Shown one piece after another: positions 26,108-35,956 of a stretch of 64,000 nucleotides of DNA. Each line of letters starts with the position of its first letter. The first letter of the stretch is position 1. The stretch is from Ensifer sp. MPMI2T. GTDB taxonomy: Bacteria; Pseudomonadota; Alphaproteobacteria; Rhizobiales; Rhizobiaceae. The stretch covers positions 124,001 to 188,000 of the forward strand of contig NZ_SRXN01000004.1 of assembly GCF_004827385.1 (NCBI RefSeq), given 5' to 3'. A model generated the notes under the pieces. It was not told the origin of the DNA, did not search any database, and saw only the letters and a program-made list of their open reading frames with translations. The position numbers were made by a program, and so were the translations under genes.

Positions 26108-26784
26108 GCGCGCGCCTCCAGGAAACCGCCATAGCGGGCGAAGCGGTGCTCGAGCCTCACCTGCAGGGCCGACAGTACGGAGCTCATGGCAAGGTAGATC
26201 AGCGCTGCCTCGATATAAAGGATCAGTGGTTCATAAGTGGTCGCGACGATGCGCTGCGCGGTCTGAAAGAGCTCGGGCACGGTAATGGCCGCGGCAAGCG
26301 AAGTGTCCTTCACCAACGAAATGAACGTGTTCGAGAGCGGCGGGATTGCGACCCGAGTCGCCTGGGGCAGGATCGTTCGTCGCATGACCTGGCTCCAGCT
26401 CATGCCGATGGAATAGGCCGCTTCCCATTGGCCGCGCGGCACGGAGGAGATCGTGGCGCGAATGATCTCGGATGTATAGGCGCCGATGTTGAGCGTGAAG
26501 CCGATCAGCGCGGCGGGGAATGCATCGAGCAATATGTTCATGCTCGGCAGGCCATAGAAAATGACGAAGAGCTGGACGAGGAGCGGCGTTCCGCGGATCA
26601 CCCAGACATAGAACCGCGCCACGGCGACAAAAGGAGCCGGTGCGAAGAGACGGACGAGTGCGGTGACAAGACCCAGCAAAAGACCGAGGGCGAAGGAAAG
26701 CAGAGTTAGCGGGACCGTGAAGATCAGCCCGGCCCAGAGCAGGGTCGGCAGCGATTCCGCCATCAGGTGAAGCCAGTTGGGCAA
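26104..26784 (-). CDS. tcyL: Polar amino-acid ABC transporter permease (cystine type)
   Basis: 226 residues, one membrane domain of the HisM family: FTVPLTLLSFALGLLLGLV, VWVIRGTPLLVQLFVIFYGL, and the EAA-type loop (RGQWEAAYSIGMSWSQVMRR, then ILPQATRVAIPPLSNTFISL). One gene is present, so the permease is probably a homodimer. It lies downstream of the binding protein with 263 bp between, partly filled by a RIME-like repeat; that gap may lower expression of permease and ATPase relative to the binding protein. Confidence 0.87.
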   Translation of the reverse strand: MPNWLHLMAESLPTLLWAGLIFTVPLTLLSFALGLLLGLVTALVRLFAPAPFVAVARFYVWVIRGTPLLVQLFVIFYGLPSMNILLDAFPAALIGFTLNIGAYTSEIIRATISSVPRGQWEAAYSIGMSWSQVMRRTILPQATRVAIPPLSNTFISLVKDTSLAAAITVPELFQTAQRIVATTYEPLILYIEAALIYLAMSSVLSALQVRLEHRFARYGGFLEARA

Positions 26785-26921
26785 GGGGGAAGCCTTTCAA
26801 AAAGCGCGATCCGCTCCGGGGGGGCGGAACGGACCACGATTCATAAAGCAGGATGGGGAAGGGTGTGAAGCCCGCATTCCATGCAACTGTTCCGACGGGA
26901 CCCTTCTCGGCCCTGCTGCCC

Positions 26922-27034
26922 CTCCCTCTAGCCCTCTCCCCGCAGGCGGGAGAGGGGACCTAGGCGACGCCGCGTGTCCCTTCGCCCCGTTTGCGAGGAG
27001 AAGGTGCCGGCAGGCGGATGAGGGGCCGACGCGG
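26922..27034. repeat. RIME-like intergenic repeat inside the amino-acid transporter operon
   Basis: cctctagccctctccccgca, hairpin, a gacctaggcgacgccgcg spacer, a second hairpin around cgccccgtttgcgagg, then cggcaggcggatgaggggc. It sits between the binding-protein gene and the permease gene; in this position a stable hairpin pair commonly protects the upstream message. Confidence 0.75.
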
Positions 27035-27047
27035 CGCCTTCCACACG

Positions 27048-27836
27048 TTACTTCGAGACGTCGGCGCCGAAATATTTCTGCGAGATCTTGTCGTAGGTGC
27101 CGTCGGCCTTGATTTCCGCAAGCGCCTTGTTGATTGCGGCCAAAAGGTCCGGCTCGTTCTTGCGGATGATGATGCCGGAATAATCCGCGTCGGCCTGTTC
27201 GGCGGCGATCTTCACGTTCGCGTCCGGCTTTTGCTTCTTGAAGTCGAGGAAGGAGAGGCTGTCGTTGATGGTCGCATCGGCGCGGCCGGTCAGCACGAGC
27301 TGGATCGACTGGTCGAAGCCGTCGGTCCCGACGAGCTCGGCGCCCGAAGCCTGAGCGAGCTTGCCGAAGTTGCTGGTCAGTGACTGGGCAGATTTCTTGC
27401 CCTTGAGGTCGGCGAAGCCCTTGATCTCCTCGTTGTCGCCCTTGACGATCAGCACGGCCTTGGAGGCGATATAGGGTTCCGAGAAATCGTACTTCTTCTT
27501 GCGCTCTTCGGTGATGCCGACCTGGTTGATGACCGTGTCGTAGCGGTTGGCGTCGAGGCCAGCGATCAGGCCATCCCACTTGCCTTCGAGGAACTCGGCC
27601 TTCACGCCAAGGCGCTTTGCAACTTCCTGGCCGATTTCGACGTCGAAGCCAACCAGCGCGCCGCTGGCGTCGTGATAGGTGAAGGGAGCATAGGTGCCCT
27701 CGGTACCGATTTTCAGAACGCCGGCAGACTTGATCTGATCGAGGTTCGATTCCGCATGGGCGGGAGCGAAGGCGGCGACTTGCAGGAGGGCGGCAGCGAA
27801 AAGCGTCGGAAGGAATTTCATTGTCTTGTTTTCCAT
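27048..27836 (-). CDS. tcyJ: Amino-acid ABC transporter substrate-binding protein, FliY/TcyJ (cystine) type
   Basis: 262 residues; the start chosen gives MENKTMKFLPTLFAAALL with a ggaga site upstream, since the frame open to 28055 lacks a signal peptide at its front. A Sec signal peptide ends at APAHA (about residue 28). The mature part is a type 2 periplasmic-binding fold (LKIGTEGTYAPFTYHDASG, GFDVEIGQEVAKRLGV, KWDGLIAGLDANRYD, INQVGITEERKKKYDFS). These segments match the pattern I know from E. coli FliY, a cystine binder, so cystine/cysteine is the best guess. First gene of the leftward operon, divergent from a DeoR gene. Confidence 0.87.
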   Translation of the reverse strand: MENKTMKFLPTLFAAALLQVAAFAPAHAESNLDQIKSAGVLKIGTEGTYAPFTYHDASGALVGFDVEIGQEVAKRLGVKAEFLEGKWDGLIAGLDANRYDTVINQVGITEERKKKYDFSEPYIASKAVLIVKGDNEEIKGFADLKGKKSAQSLTSNFGKLAQASGAELVGTDGFDQSIQLVLTGRADATINDSLSFLDFKKQKPDANVKIAAEQADADYSGIIIRKNEPDLLAAINKALAEIKADGTYDKISQKYFGADVSK

Positions 27837-28095
27837 CTCTTTTGTTCTCCGGCCCGTCGTCCGGATTGTGGCGAGATTCGCATAAAACCGGGCGCATCTG
27901 AGCGCATAAAACACCAATTCATCCGGTTTCCGATGAAGTTTTTTCCTCAGATCGGGTGAAATCGCAGCGAAAACACTCCTGCTGATGAATGTGCTGGGGT
28001 GATTGAAGTTCCAAGCGCGGAGCAATTGAATTCTCCGCGAAAGCCTGGTATTCACGTTTCGACCGATTCATGCACGTTTATGCACGATTTGAAAT

Positions 28096-28878
28096 ATGGC
28101 GACCGACCTGCTGCTGCGCGAGAGGAAATCACTGATTCAGGAACGGCTGAAAACCGACGGCCGTGTGCTGGCCGCCGATCTCGCGCGTGAATTCGGGGTC
28201 TCGGAAGACACGATCCGTCGCGACCTGCGCGAGATGGCTGCGGCGGGCCTCTGTGAGCGCGTCTATGGCGGAGCCTTGCCGCTCGCGCCTATGGCCGGCT
28301 CGCTTAGCCAGCGCGCCTCTCTCGCGCCGGAGCGTAAGGCGGCGCTCGCCCGCGCCGCGGTCGGATTCATCCGTGAAGGCATGACGGTGTTCCTCGACGC
28401 CGGTTCGGCTAATCTGGCGATCGCTGAGGCGATCGAGCCGGGCCTTTCGGTGACGATCGTTACCAACACGCCGCTCATTGCGGCTGCCTTGATGGACAAG
28501 GCGGGCGTGGAGCTTATCCTCGTCGGTGGCCCGCTCGACCGCGCTGTCGGCGCAGCCGTCGGCGCGCGGGCGCAACGCGATGCCGAACTTCTGCGCCCCG
28601 ACCTGTGCGTTCTCGGTGCTTGCGGCGCCGACCCGGAAGCGGGACTGACAGCCTTCCATTTCGAGGACGCGGCGTTCAAGCGTCTCATCGCCTCGCGAAG
28701 CCGCGCGGTGCTTGCCGCCATAACAAGCGACAAGCTCGGGACCGCCGCGCCACATGCGGTCATCGGCATCGAGGCGGTGACGACGTTGGTTCTTGAGGCC
28801 GACGCGCCCGAAGCCGCGATCGCCGCTCTCGTCGCGCGCGGCGCTGACGTCATCCTGGCCAAGGAGTCGGCTCGATGA
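28096..28878 (+). CDS. DeoR-family transcriptional regulator
   Basis: 260 residues. N-terminal DeoR winged helix: RERKSLIQERLKTDGRVLAA, then EFGVSEDTIRRDLREMAAAG, followed by a DeoR C-terminal sensor domain (GGALPLAP, DAGSANLAIAEAI, VTNTPLIAAAL, GGPLDRAVGA). Such regulators usually sense phosphorylated sugars. It overlaps the VOC gene by 4 bp and is followed closely by an MFS transporter, so the three form one transcript and the regulator probably controls it. The SgcR/YgbI-like details are not enough to name a ligand. Confidence 0.87.
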   Translation: MATDLLLRERKSLIQERLKTDGRVLAADLAREFGVSEDTIRRDLREMAAAGLCERVYGGALPLAPMAGSLSQRASLAPERKAALARAAVGFIREGMTVFLDAGSANLAIAEAIEPGLSVTIVTNTPLIAAALMDKAGVELILVGGPLDRAVGAAVGARAQRDAELLRPDLCVLGACGADPEAGLTAFHFEDAAFKRLIASRSRAVLAAITSDKLGTAAPHAVIGIEAVTTLVLEADAPEAAIAALVARGADVILAKESAR

Positions 28879-29261
28879 ATGTCGCGCATGTCGCTCTCTG
28901 GACGAAGGATATCGACCGGATCGCCGCCTTCTGGGCCGAATTCTTCGACGCCAGCATTGGAGCGATCTATGAAAGCGGCCGCCGTCCCGGATTCCGTTCG
29001 CGTTTCCTGACGCTTGGCAGCGGCCCCTCGATCGAGGTGATGGAGGGACCGTGGCTTGCTCCCCATGACGTGGCGGCGGTGGAACGCGCAGGCTATGCGC
29101 ATCTCGCCCTTTCGCTGGGTAGCGGCGAGGCGGTGGACGACATGGCGCACCGGGCCGAGGAGAAGGGCATTCTCGTTTCCGGGGCCCGATGGACGGGTGA
29201 CGGCTTCTACGAGGCCGTGATCCGCGATCCGGACGGCAATCTCATCGAAATCACCATTTGA
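28875..29261 (+). CDS. VOC-family (glyoxalase/dioxygenase superfamily) protein
   Basis: 128 residues with the two-module beta-alpha-beta-beta-beta layout: MNVAHVALWTKDIDRIAAFW, SRFLTLGSGPSIEVME, then YAHLALSLGSGEAVDDM and a final VIRDPDGNLIEI. His5, Glu54 and Glu126-like metal positions are present, as in lactoylglutathione lyase-like proteins of this size. The substrate is unknown; the coupling to a DeoR regulator suggests a carbon-catabolic or detoxification role. Confidence 0.82.
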   Translation: MNVAHVALWTKDIDRIAAFWAEFFDASIGAIYESGRRPGFRSRFLTLGSGPSIEVMEGPWLAPHDVAAVERAGYAHLALSLGSGEAVDDMAHRAEEKGILVSGARWTGDGFYEAVIRDPDGNLIEITI

Positions 29262-29292
29262 GCCGGACGGTCCGGCTGCGGGAAGGTTATTC

Positions 29293-30498
29293 ATGGATCA
29301 GCGAACGGATCAGCGCAAGCAAACCGCCTCTCAGGGCCTCGTCCGGCACCGTTACATGTCGAAGAACCGGCTTGCCGTATCGCTCCTGTTCCTGATGAAC
29401 GGCTTCGTCACCGGCAGTTGGGCGCCGAAGATTCCGGAGTTCAAGGATCGGCTCGGGATCGGCGAGAGCGTGCTCGGCCTCCTGATCCTGGTGTTCGGCA
29501 TCGGCTCGCTGGTGCTGATGCCGATCGCCGGCGGCTTCATCGCCCGCGTCGGCTCGCAAAAGGTGGTGAAGGTCACCGCGATCATTCTGTCGCCGCTGCT
29601 CTTGCTCTTGACACTGGCCCCGAATGTCTGGACGGCGGCGATCGGCATGTTCCTGCTTGGCGGTTTCGTCGGCGCCATGGATGTGGCGATGAACGCCAAT
29701 GCGGTCGAGGTCGAAAGGTCGATGCGCCGCGCGATCATGTCCTCCTGTCACGCCTATTGGAGTCTCGGCGGGTTGATCGGTGCAGGCATCGGCGGCTTCC
29801 TGATGGCGCGCCTCGGCGTGCTGCCGCACGTGCTTGTCGTCACGGTCCTTTGCGTTCTGTTCCTTGCCGTCGCCTGGCCGATGATCCTTGCCGACCAGCC
29901 TCATCCGGCAGCGGCGAGGGAGAAGCTGCGCCTGCCGCTCACACCCCTGCCCTGGCTGATCGGTATCATGGCCCTGTTTTCGATGGTGCCGGAAGGCACG
30001 GTGCTCGACTGGGGCGCACTCTACTTGCGCAACGAGCTCGGCGCTTCCGTCGAACTCTCGGGCTTCGGCTTTGCCGCCTTCTCGGCAACGATGGCCGCGA
30101 TGCGTTTTGCCGGGGACCATGTCCGCGATCTGCTCGGCGCGAAGCGGACCTTGCGTATCTGCACCGTGACGGCGCTCGTCGGCATTGTGCTCGCGGGCCT
30201 CGCGCCAAATGCGTTGGTCGCAATTCTCGGCTTCGCAATCGCCGGGATCGGTATCTCCAATATGGTGCCGATCGCGTTTTCGGCCGCGGGCAACATGCCG
30301 GGGTTGCAGCCCGGCATCGGCCTTTCGGTCGCGACGTTCATGGGCTATTCCGGCATGCTCTTCGCGCCGTCGCTGATAGGCTTCATCGCGGAGCATAGTG
30401 GCTTCGCTATCATCTTCACCTCCGTCCCCGTGCTCTTCATTGTGGTGCTCCTGCTCTCGCATCACGCCGTTCATGCGGATCACGGTAGGGAGCATTAG
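29293..30498 (+). CDS. Major facilitator superfamily transporter (YbjJ-like)
   Basis: 401 residues with about twelve hydrophobic segments: LLFLMNGFVTGSWAPKIPEF, VLGLLILVFGIGSLVLMPIA, WTAAIGMFLLGGFVGAMDVA, and so on. The early SWAPKIPEFKDRLGIGES motif and the MDVAMNANAVEVE segment after helix 4 are typical of the YbjJ group of MFS proteins, of unknown substrate. It starts 31 bp after the VOC gene and completes the DeoR-VOC-MFS transcription unit. Confidence 0.85.
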   Translation: MDQRTDQRKQTASQGLVRHRYMSKNRLAVSLLFLMNGFVTGSWAPKIPEFKDRLGIGESVLGLLILVFGIGSLVLMPIAGGFIARVGSQKVVKVTAIILSPLLLLLTLAPNVWTAAIGMFLLGGFVGAMDVAMNANAVEVERSMRRAIMSSCHAYWSLGGLIGAGIGGFLMARLGVLPHVLVVTVLCVLFLAVAWPMILADQPHPAAAREKLRLPLTPLPWLIGIMALFSMVPEGTVLDWGALYLRNELGASVELSGFGFAAFSATMAAMRFAGDHVRDLLGAKRTLRICTVTALVGIVLAGLAPNALVAILGFAIAGIGISNMVPIAFSAAGNMPGLQPGIGLSVATFMGYSGMLFAPSLIGFIAEHSGFAIIFTSVPVLFIVVLLLSHHAVHADHGREH

Positions 30499-30679
30499 CA
30501 ACCTGCGTGTACAGGCGGATGAAGGGCTTTCCCGCTGTTGCCGGCCGCCCTGCCATCAATTCGCCGTCAGCGCGTGATGTTGCCGTTGACAAGCGAACTT
30601 TCCTTCGCCACCTGAAAGGCGAAAGCCCGGTGCGGCCGGTATGCCGCTCGGGCGAAACGGGACCCAAGAAGAGGCCTTC

Positions 30680-31933
30680 ATGTCTTCTGCCTTCGATTTC
30701 GAGCCACAGCCGCGCCGCGCCTCGGTCGCCGTCGATATCGGCGGCGTGATCGTCGGCGGCGGCGCGCCGGTCGTCGTCCAGTCGATGACGAACACGGATA
30801 CGGCCGATGTCGACGCGACCGTCGCCCAGGTGGCGGCCCTCCACAAAGCGGGCTCCGAACTGGTGCGCATCACGGTCGATCGCGACGAAAGTGCCGCAGC
30901 GGTGCCGAAGATCCGTGAGCGGCTCTTGCGCCTCGGCATGGACGTGCCGCTTGTCGGCGACTTCCACTATATCGGTCACAAGCTCTTGGCCGATCATCCG
31001 GCCTGTGCGGAAGCGCTGGCGAAATACCGCATCAACCCGGGCAATGTCGGTTTCAAGGACAAGAAGGACAAGCAGTTCGCCGAGATCATCGAGATGGCGA
31101 TGCGCTACGACAAGCCGGTGCGCATCGGCGTCAACTGGGGTTCGCTCGATCAGGAACTGCTGACCCGGCTGATGGACGAGAACCAGGCCAAGGGCTCGCC
31201 GCTGACGGCACAGCAGGTGACGCGCGAGACGATCGTGCAGTCGGCACTGCTCTCGGCCGAGCTTGCCGAAGAGCTCGGCCTGCCGCGCAACCGCATCATC
31301 CTTTCCGCTAAGGTTTCTGGCGTGCAGGACCTGATCGCCGTCTATGCGATGCTGGCCGCCCGCTCCGATCACGCGCTGCATCTCGGGCTTACCGAAGCCG
31401 GCATGGGCACAAAGGGCATCGTCGCCTCGTCGGCCTCACTCGGCATCCTGATGCAGCAGGGCATCGGCGATACGATCCGCATTTCGCTCACGCCGGAGCC
31501 CGGCGGCGACCGCACCCGCGAGGTGCAGGTGGCGCAGGAGCTCTTGCAGGTCATGGGATTCCGCCAGTTCATTCCCGTGGTTGCCGCTTGTCCTGGCTGC
31601 GGCCGCACGACATCCACGGTCTTTCAGGAACTCGCCCAGAAGATCCAGGAAGATATCCGCGCAAGCATGCCAGTCTGGCGTGAGAAATATCCGGGCGTCG
31701 AGGCGCTGAAGGTCGCCGTCATGGGCTGCATCGTCAACGGCCCGGGCGAAAGCAAGCACGCCGATATCGGCATTTCGCTTCCCGGCACCGGTGAGACGCC
31801 GGCGGCCCCTGTCTTTATCGATGGCCAGAAGGCGATGACGTTGCGCGGACCGAAGATCGCCGAGGAATTCCAGCTTCTCGTCGCCGACTATATCGAGAAG
31901 CGTTACGGTCGCGGCCAGGCGGCCGCGGAGTAG
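30680..31933 (+). CDS. ispG: 4-hydroxy-3-methylbut-2-en-1-yl diphosphate synthase (IspG/GcpE)
   Basis: 417 residues from the ATG at 30680 with gaagagg 6 bp before it; the open frame from 30641 has no such site. IspG is the penultimate enzyme of the MEP isoprenoid pathway, reducing MEcPP to HMBPP. N-terminal TIM barrel ([19 protein letters not shown]), C-terminal iron-sulfur domain with Cys304, Cys307 and Cys350 as [4Fe-4S] ligands and Glu357 in NGPGES, the same spacing as in E. coli. Single gene with its own promoter region (181 bp upstream). Confidence 0.96.
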   Translation: MSSAFDFEPQPRRASVAVDIGGVIVGGGAPVVVQSMTNTDTADVDATVAQVAALHKAGSELVRITVDRDESAAAVPKIRERLLRLGMDVPLVGDFHYIGHKLLADHPACAEALAKYRINPGNVGFKDKKDKQFAEIIEMAMRYDKPVRIGVNWGSLDQELLTRLMDENQAKGSPLTAQQVTRETIVQSALLSAELAEELGLPRNRIILSAKVSGVQDLIAVYAMLAARSDHALHLGLTEAGMGTKGIVASSASLGILMQQGIGDTIRISLTPEPGGDRTREVQVAQELLQVMGFRQFIPVVAACPGCGRTTSTVFQELAQKIQEDIRASMPVWREKYPGVEALKVAVMGCIVNGPGESKHADIGISLPGTGETPAAPVFIDGQKAMTLRGPKIAEEFQLLVADYIEKRYGRGQAAAE

Positions 31934-31943
31934 TCCGGAGCTA

Positions 31944-32585
31944 TCAAAGTCGCGCGGTCAGCAGCTTCAGGCCGGCAAAGGCGAAGAATCCTGCCATCAG
32001 GCTCTCGATCACGCGCCGCGATTTGAGATAGGCGCGGTGGACCGGCGACAGCGAGAAGACGATCGCGAAGCCGCAGAAGGTCAGGAGCCCGATCAGCATG
32101 CAGCCGCCGATGAAAGCAGCGGTAACGCCGACCGGCGCCCCTTCCGGCATGCCGAGCGAGACCAGCATGACCCAGGCAAAGATCGCCTTGGGATTGGTCA
32201 AGTGGATGCCGAGCCCCTTGAGATAGAGCTTCTTGAGTGAGGTTTGCAGCGGAACGCGGAGCGTCGCCCGCAGCGCGTCGCTCTTCATCGCTGCCCTGAG
32301 TGCGTTGTAGGCGAGCCAGAAGAGATAGCAGGCGCCGGCGATCTTCAGGACGATGATCGCCTGTCCGTAGGTCCGGATGAGCGCCGAGAGGCCCGAGGCC
32401 GTCAGCATCGCCCAGGTATAGCTCCCGCTCAGCACTCCGAACGCGAGCGCGAGGCCCGCCTTTCGCCCCTGGCTCACCGATGTCGCGATGATCGCTAGCA
32501 CCGCCGGCCCCGGCGATACGACCGCGATGATATAAGCGGTCCAGGCGACGAGAAGCTGCGGCAGATAGGGTGTGAGGTCGAGCAT
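31944..32585 (-). CDS. LysE/RhtB-family amino-acid exporter
   Basis: 213 residues, six hydrophobic segments. The N-terminal VAWTAYIIAVVSPGPAVLAI contains the P-G-P of the family and is followed by SQGRKAGLALAFGVLSGSYT; the middle has LTNPKAIFAWVMLVS, the second family signature. Exports an amino acid or analogue from the cytoplasm; specificity cannot be read. It is convergent with ispG (10 bp between stops). Confidence 0.85.
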   Translation of the reverse strand: MLDLTPYLPQLLVAWTAYIIAVVSPGPAVLAIIATSVSQGRKAGLALAFGVLSGSYTWAMLTASGLSALIRTYGQAIIVLKIAGACYLFWLAYNALRAAMKSDALRATLRVPLQTSLKKLYLKGLGIHLTNPKAIFAWVMLVSLGMPEGAPVGVTAAFIGGCMLIGLLTFCGFAIVFSLSPVHRAYLKSRRVIESLMAGFFAFAGLKLLTARL

Positions 32586-32727
32586 GGCGGTGTCCGTCGA
32601 TGATTGCGGAGGTGACAGTAGCCGAGGCTTCCGGCGGTGCCAACCGGAGGCGGCATCCGGGGTCTCAAGCCGCTTCGACTCTACCGCTCGGGCTGCGGGC
32701 GGGAAAAAGCAGGCTGTGCCGTCGAAT

Positions 32728-32891
32728 CCCCCTCATCCGGCCTGCCGGCCATCTTCTCCCCGCAAGCGGGGCGAAGGGACAAGTGGCGCTCGCGCCACTC
32801 CTCTCCCCTGCTGGCGCCTGGATGGGAGAGGGCACTTCGGCGGCCCAGTCCCCTCTCCCCGCGTGCGGGGAGAGGGTTAGGGTGAGGAGCA
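32728..32891. repeat. RIME-like repeat with an enlarged centre
   Basis: Outer parts match the other copies (cctcatccggcctgccggcc ... ggggagagggttagggtgag), but the centre holds an additional hairpin tggcgctcgcgcca and a stretch ctcccctgctggcgcctgga, making it about 50 bp longer than the 229 or 17604 copies. Confidence 0.7.
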
Positions 32892-32940
32892 AAACGAGCC
32901 GTTCGCTATTGGCGCTGTCCCGTCCGATCCATGTCCAGCC

Positions 32941-33996
32941 TCAGAGAATCTCTTCGAGCGCTGCGACCAGTCTTGCGCATTCCTCGTCGGTGCCGATGGT
33001 GATGCGCAGGAAATCCGAAATCCGCGGCTTGGCGAAGTGGCGGACGATCACCGCGCGTTCACGCAGTTTCGCCGCCAGCGCTTGGCCCGCGTGGTTCGGG
33101 TGGCGGGCGAAGACAAAATTCGCCTGGGAGGGAAGGACCTCGAAGCCGCGCGTCTTAAGATCGTTCGTCAGCTTCTCCCGTGAAGCAATGATCTTGCCGC
33201 GCGTCGCCTCGAACCAGTCCTCGTCCTTGATCGCGGCGATGGCGCCCGCCTGGGCCGCCCGCCCGAGCGGATAGGAATTGAAGCTGTCCTTGACGCGTTC
33301 CAAAGCCTCGATCAGCGGACGCTGGCCGATCGCGAAGCCGACCCGCAATCCAGCAAGCGCCCTCGACTTCGAAAAGGTCTGCACGACGAGCAGATTTTCG
33401 TATTTCGGAACCAGCGCGATCGCGGATTCGCCTCCGAAATCGATATACGCCTCGTCGATCACCACCGGCTGGTCGGGGTGTTCCGCCACCAGCGCCTCGA
33501 TCTCCGCGAGCGGCAGGCCGATGCCGGTCGGCGCATTCGGGTTGGGAAGAATGATCGCGCCGGCGGGACGACGGTAATCGGCGATGTCGATGCCGAAGGC
33601 GTCATTGAGCGGTACCTCTATCGCGTCGATGCCGAAAAGCCCCGCATAGGTCGGATAGAAGCTGTAGGAGATATCCGGATAAAGCAGCGGCCGATCGTGT
33701 TTCAGCAGCGCGGCGAAGCTGTGCGCGAGCACTTCGTCGGAACCGTTGCCGACGAAGACTTCCTCCGGTTCGACGCCATGTCTCGCGGCGATCGCTTTCC
33801 GCAGGTCGAGCGCCAGCGGATCCGGATAGAGCCTGAGATCGGCGCCTGCCGCAGCCCGGATCGCCTCGATCACCTTGTCCGAAGGCGCATATGGGTTTTC
33901 GTTGGTGTTCAGCTTGACGAGGTTCGCCATGCGCGGCTGTTCGCCCGGGACATAGGGTTTCAGCGCGGAGACGATCGGCGACCAGTATTTGCTCAT
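32941..33996 (-). CDS. hisC: Histidinol-phosphate aminotransferase
   Basis: 351 residues, starting at the ATG giving [20 protein letters not shown]; the longer frame runs into the upstream prenyl synthase gene. PLP enzyme of histidine synthesis (imidazole-acetol phosphate to histidinol phosphate). Motifs: [12 protein letters not shown] near residue 28, [26 protein letters not shown] and the Schiff-base lysine in [16 protein letters not shown]-terminal FLRITIGT. The gap to the prenyl synthase stop is 4 bp, so both are in one operon. HisC enzymes in this group may also act on aromatic amino acids. Confidence 0.94.
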   Translation of the reverse strand: MSKYWSPIVSALKPYVPGEQPRMANLVKLNTNENPYAPSDKVIEAIRAAAGADLRLYPDPLALDLRKAIAARHGVEPEEVFVGNGSDEVLAHSFAALLKHDRPLLYPDISYSFYPTYAGLFGIDAIEVPLNDAFGIDIADYRRPAGAIILPNPNAPTGIGLPLAEIEALVAEHPDQPVVIDEAYIDFGGESAIALVPKYENLLVVQTFSKSRALAGLRVGFAIGQRPLIEALERVKDSFNSYPLGRAAQAGAIAAIKDEDWFEATRGKIIASREKLTNDLKTRGFEVLPSQANFVFARHPNHAGQALAAKLRERAVIVRHFAKPRISDFLRITIGTDEECARLVAALEEIL

Positions 33997-34000
33997 GGTG

Positions 34001-34912
34001 TCAGCTCCTGCGATTGGCGATGAAGCGGGCGGTCTCGACGAGGATGGCCGAGCGGGCGCCATAGGGCTGGAGCAGAGCTTCCGCCTGCGCCACCAGTTCC
34101 TCCAGTTCGCGTTCGGCCCAGGCCTGGCCGTGAAGCGCCACGAGCGTGCCCTTGCCGCGCGCGGCATCCTTGCCTGTGGCTTTGCCCATCGCCTCCGCAT
34201 CCGCCGTCAGGTCGAGCAGATCGTCGGCGAGTTGGAAGGCGAGGCCGATCTTTTCGCCGAAGGCGCGCAGCCGCCGCCGATCCTCATCGGACGCGTCGGC
34301 GATGATTGCGCCCGCCTCGCAGGCGAAGCGAATGAGGGCCCCGGTCTTCATCGCCTGCAGCGTGACAATGCCGGCCTCGCCGGGCGCCGTTTTCTCGGCG
34401 GCGAGGTCAAGCGCCTGCCCGCCGGCCATGCCGCCGTGTCCGGAGGCACGCGCAAGCGCCAATATCAGCGCTGTCTTTTGCCGGTCGGAAAGCGGCGTTT
34501 CCGGTGCGGCGATGATGTCGAAGGCGAAGGTCAGCAGGCTGTCACCGGCCAGAATCGCGGTCGCCTCGTCGAAGGCGATGTGCACCGTCGGCTGCCCGCG
34601 TCTCAAATCGTCGTCATCCATCGCCGGCAGGTCGTCGTGGACGAGCGAATAGCAATGCACGCATTCGAGCGCTGCGCCGATCCTGAGCGCCGCACCGGCA
34701 TCGCCATCGAGAAGCGCGGTGCACGCGCTCACGAGAAATGGGCGCAGGCGTTTGCCGCCGTTGAGAACACCGTGGCGCATCGCGGCGAGCAGGGTCTGAG
34801 GCCGCGCGATTTCATCTGCGCCGACGACCGGCCCCAGAAGGCCGGAAAGCAGTTCTTCCACGGCAAGCGCGTTGGCCTTCAGGTGTGCGGAAAAGGATGA
34901 CGTCTCTTTCAT
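34001..34912 (-). CDS. ispA: Short-chain polyprenyl (farnesyl) diphosphate synthase
   Basis: 303 residues from the ATG at 34912 with a gag site about 7 bp before it; an ATG at 34948 is also open. Condenses IPP with DMAPP/GPP to farnesyl diphosphate. Both aspartate-rich motifs are visible: [14 protein letters not shown] (residues 93-106) and [13 protein letters not shown], plus GGKRLRPFL for IPP binding. Two residues between the Asp pairs of the first motif is the bacterial type II FPP synthase arrangement; geranylgeranyl synthase activity cannot be excluded. Upstream gene of the pair with hisC, a few kilobases from ispG in the same isoprenoid pathway. Confidence 0.9.
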   Translation of the reverse strand: MKETSSFSAHLKANALAVEELLSGLLGPVVGADEIARPQTLLAAMRHGVLNGGKRLRPFLVSACTALLDGDAGAALRIGAALECVHCYSLVHDDLPAMDDDDLRRGQPTVHIAFDEATAILAGDSLLTFAFDIIAAPETPLSDRQKTALILALARASGHGGMAGGQALDLAAEKTAPGEAGIVTLQAMKTGALIRFACEAGAIIADASDEDRRRLRAFGEKIGLAFQLADDLLDLTADAEAMGKATGKDAARGKGTLVALHGQAWAERELEELVAQAEALLQPYGARSAILVETARFIANRRS

Positions 34913-34970
34913 GCAGGGCTCTTTGACATGCGGGAGGGAGGCTTTCAACGGGCATTCGCGTCGCAGGCTA

Positions 34971-35027
34971 CTGCATGAAGTGCTACAGCGACTTTAGCGC
35001 GTCCGATTCGACGCGCGGCGCTGCAAT
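34971..35027. repeat. Partial ctacagcgccgcgcgt-family repeat
   Basis: Contains ctgcatgaagtgctacagcg, then actttagcgcgtccgattcg and gacgcgcggcgctgca: the first hairpin and linker of the family, in inverse orientation, without the second (aaatcg) stem. Lies between ispA and mtgA starts; otherwise this 200-bp gap shows only promoter-like space. Confidence 0.6.
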
Positions 35028-35113
35028 GCTTTACGTGGGATGAGCGTGCAACCGTCTTGCCTTTTGTAAGAAACGCCATTCAACTTTGCTCACCCATGAA
35101 ATAAGAGAGGCGG

Positions 35114-35878
35114 ATGGACAAAGAGGTGGACAGTCAGAGCGTGGACGTCGTTCCGGAAGCGTTGGAGGAGAGGGAGATGTCCGCCAATCGCGGGTCTGCT
35201 GCATGGCGGACGAGGCTTCGCCGCTTCTTTCTTGCGGTCCTTGCCCTCTTCGTGCTGCCCTATGTGCTGATCGTCTTCTACGCTCTGGACTTCGTTCGCC
35301 CGATCTCGACGCTGATGCTGCGCGACCTCGTGCTGCTGCGCGGCTTTGACCGGCAATGGATCGAATTCGACGACATAGCGCCCGTTCTGGTGCAATCGGT
35401 GATGATGTCGGAGGATGGGCAATTCTGCTCACACGCCGGCATCGACTGGAACCAGATGCGCGGCGTCGTCGAGGATGCGCTGGACGGCGAACAGACGCGC
35501 GGCGCAAGCACTATCCCGATGCAGACGGTCAAGAACCTGTTTCTCTGGAACGGCCGTTCCTTTGTCCGCAAGGCGCTGGAACTGCCGCTTGCGATCGTCG
35601 CCGATTTCGTCTGGAGCAAGCGCCGGATGATGGAAATCTACCTGAACGTCGCCGAGTGGGGCGACGGCATCTACGGCATCGAAGCGGCCGCGCAGCACCA
35701 CTTCGGCGTTTCGGCCGCCAAGCTTTCGCGCCGCCAGGCTGCCCTGCTCGCTGTATCGCTGCCCAACCCGATCGACCGCAACGCCGGCAAGCCCGGGCGG
35801 GGCCTGAGGCGGCTTGCATCGCTGATCGAGCGCCGCGCCAGCCGCTCCGGCGGTTACATCACATGCCTTTATGACTAG
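35114..35878 (+). CDS. mtgA: Monofunctional peptidoglycan glycosyltransferase MtgA
   Basis: 254 residues from the ATG at 35114 (gagagg site before it) or 233 from the ATG at 35177, which is preceded by an even better ggaggagaggg; I keep the longer. One membrane anchor ([20 protein letters not shown], about residues 38-57) followed by a GT51 domain: catalytic Glu100 in [31 protein letters not shown], the conserved [20 protein letters not shown], and [12 protein letters not shown]. Polymerises lipid II into glycan strands at the periplasmic face, without a transpeptidase domain. Confidence 0.94.
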   Translation: MDKEVDSQSVDVVPEALEEREMSANRGSAAWRTRLRRFFLAVLALFVLPYVLIVFYALDFVRPISTLMLRDLVLLRGFDRQWIEFDDIAPVLVQSVMMSEDGQFCSHAGIDWNQMRGVVEDALDGEQTRGASTIPMQTVKNLFLWNGRSFVRKALELPLAIVADFVWSKRRMMEIYLNVAEWGDGIYGIEAAAQHHFGVSAAKLSRRQAALLAVSLPNPIDRNAGKPGRGLRRLASLIERRASRSGGYITCLYD

Positions 35879-35956
35879 GATGAAGCCAATTCATTGGTCT
35901 TGCCGCCGTTGATATGGCAAGTCTGCCGCACGACGAACCAGGCGGAGGCAAGCATC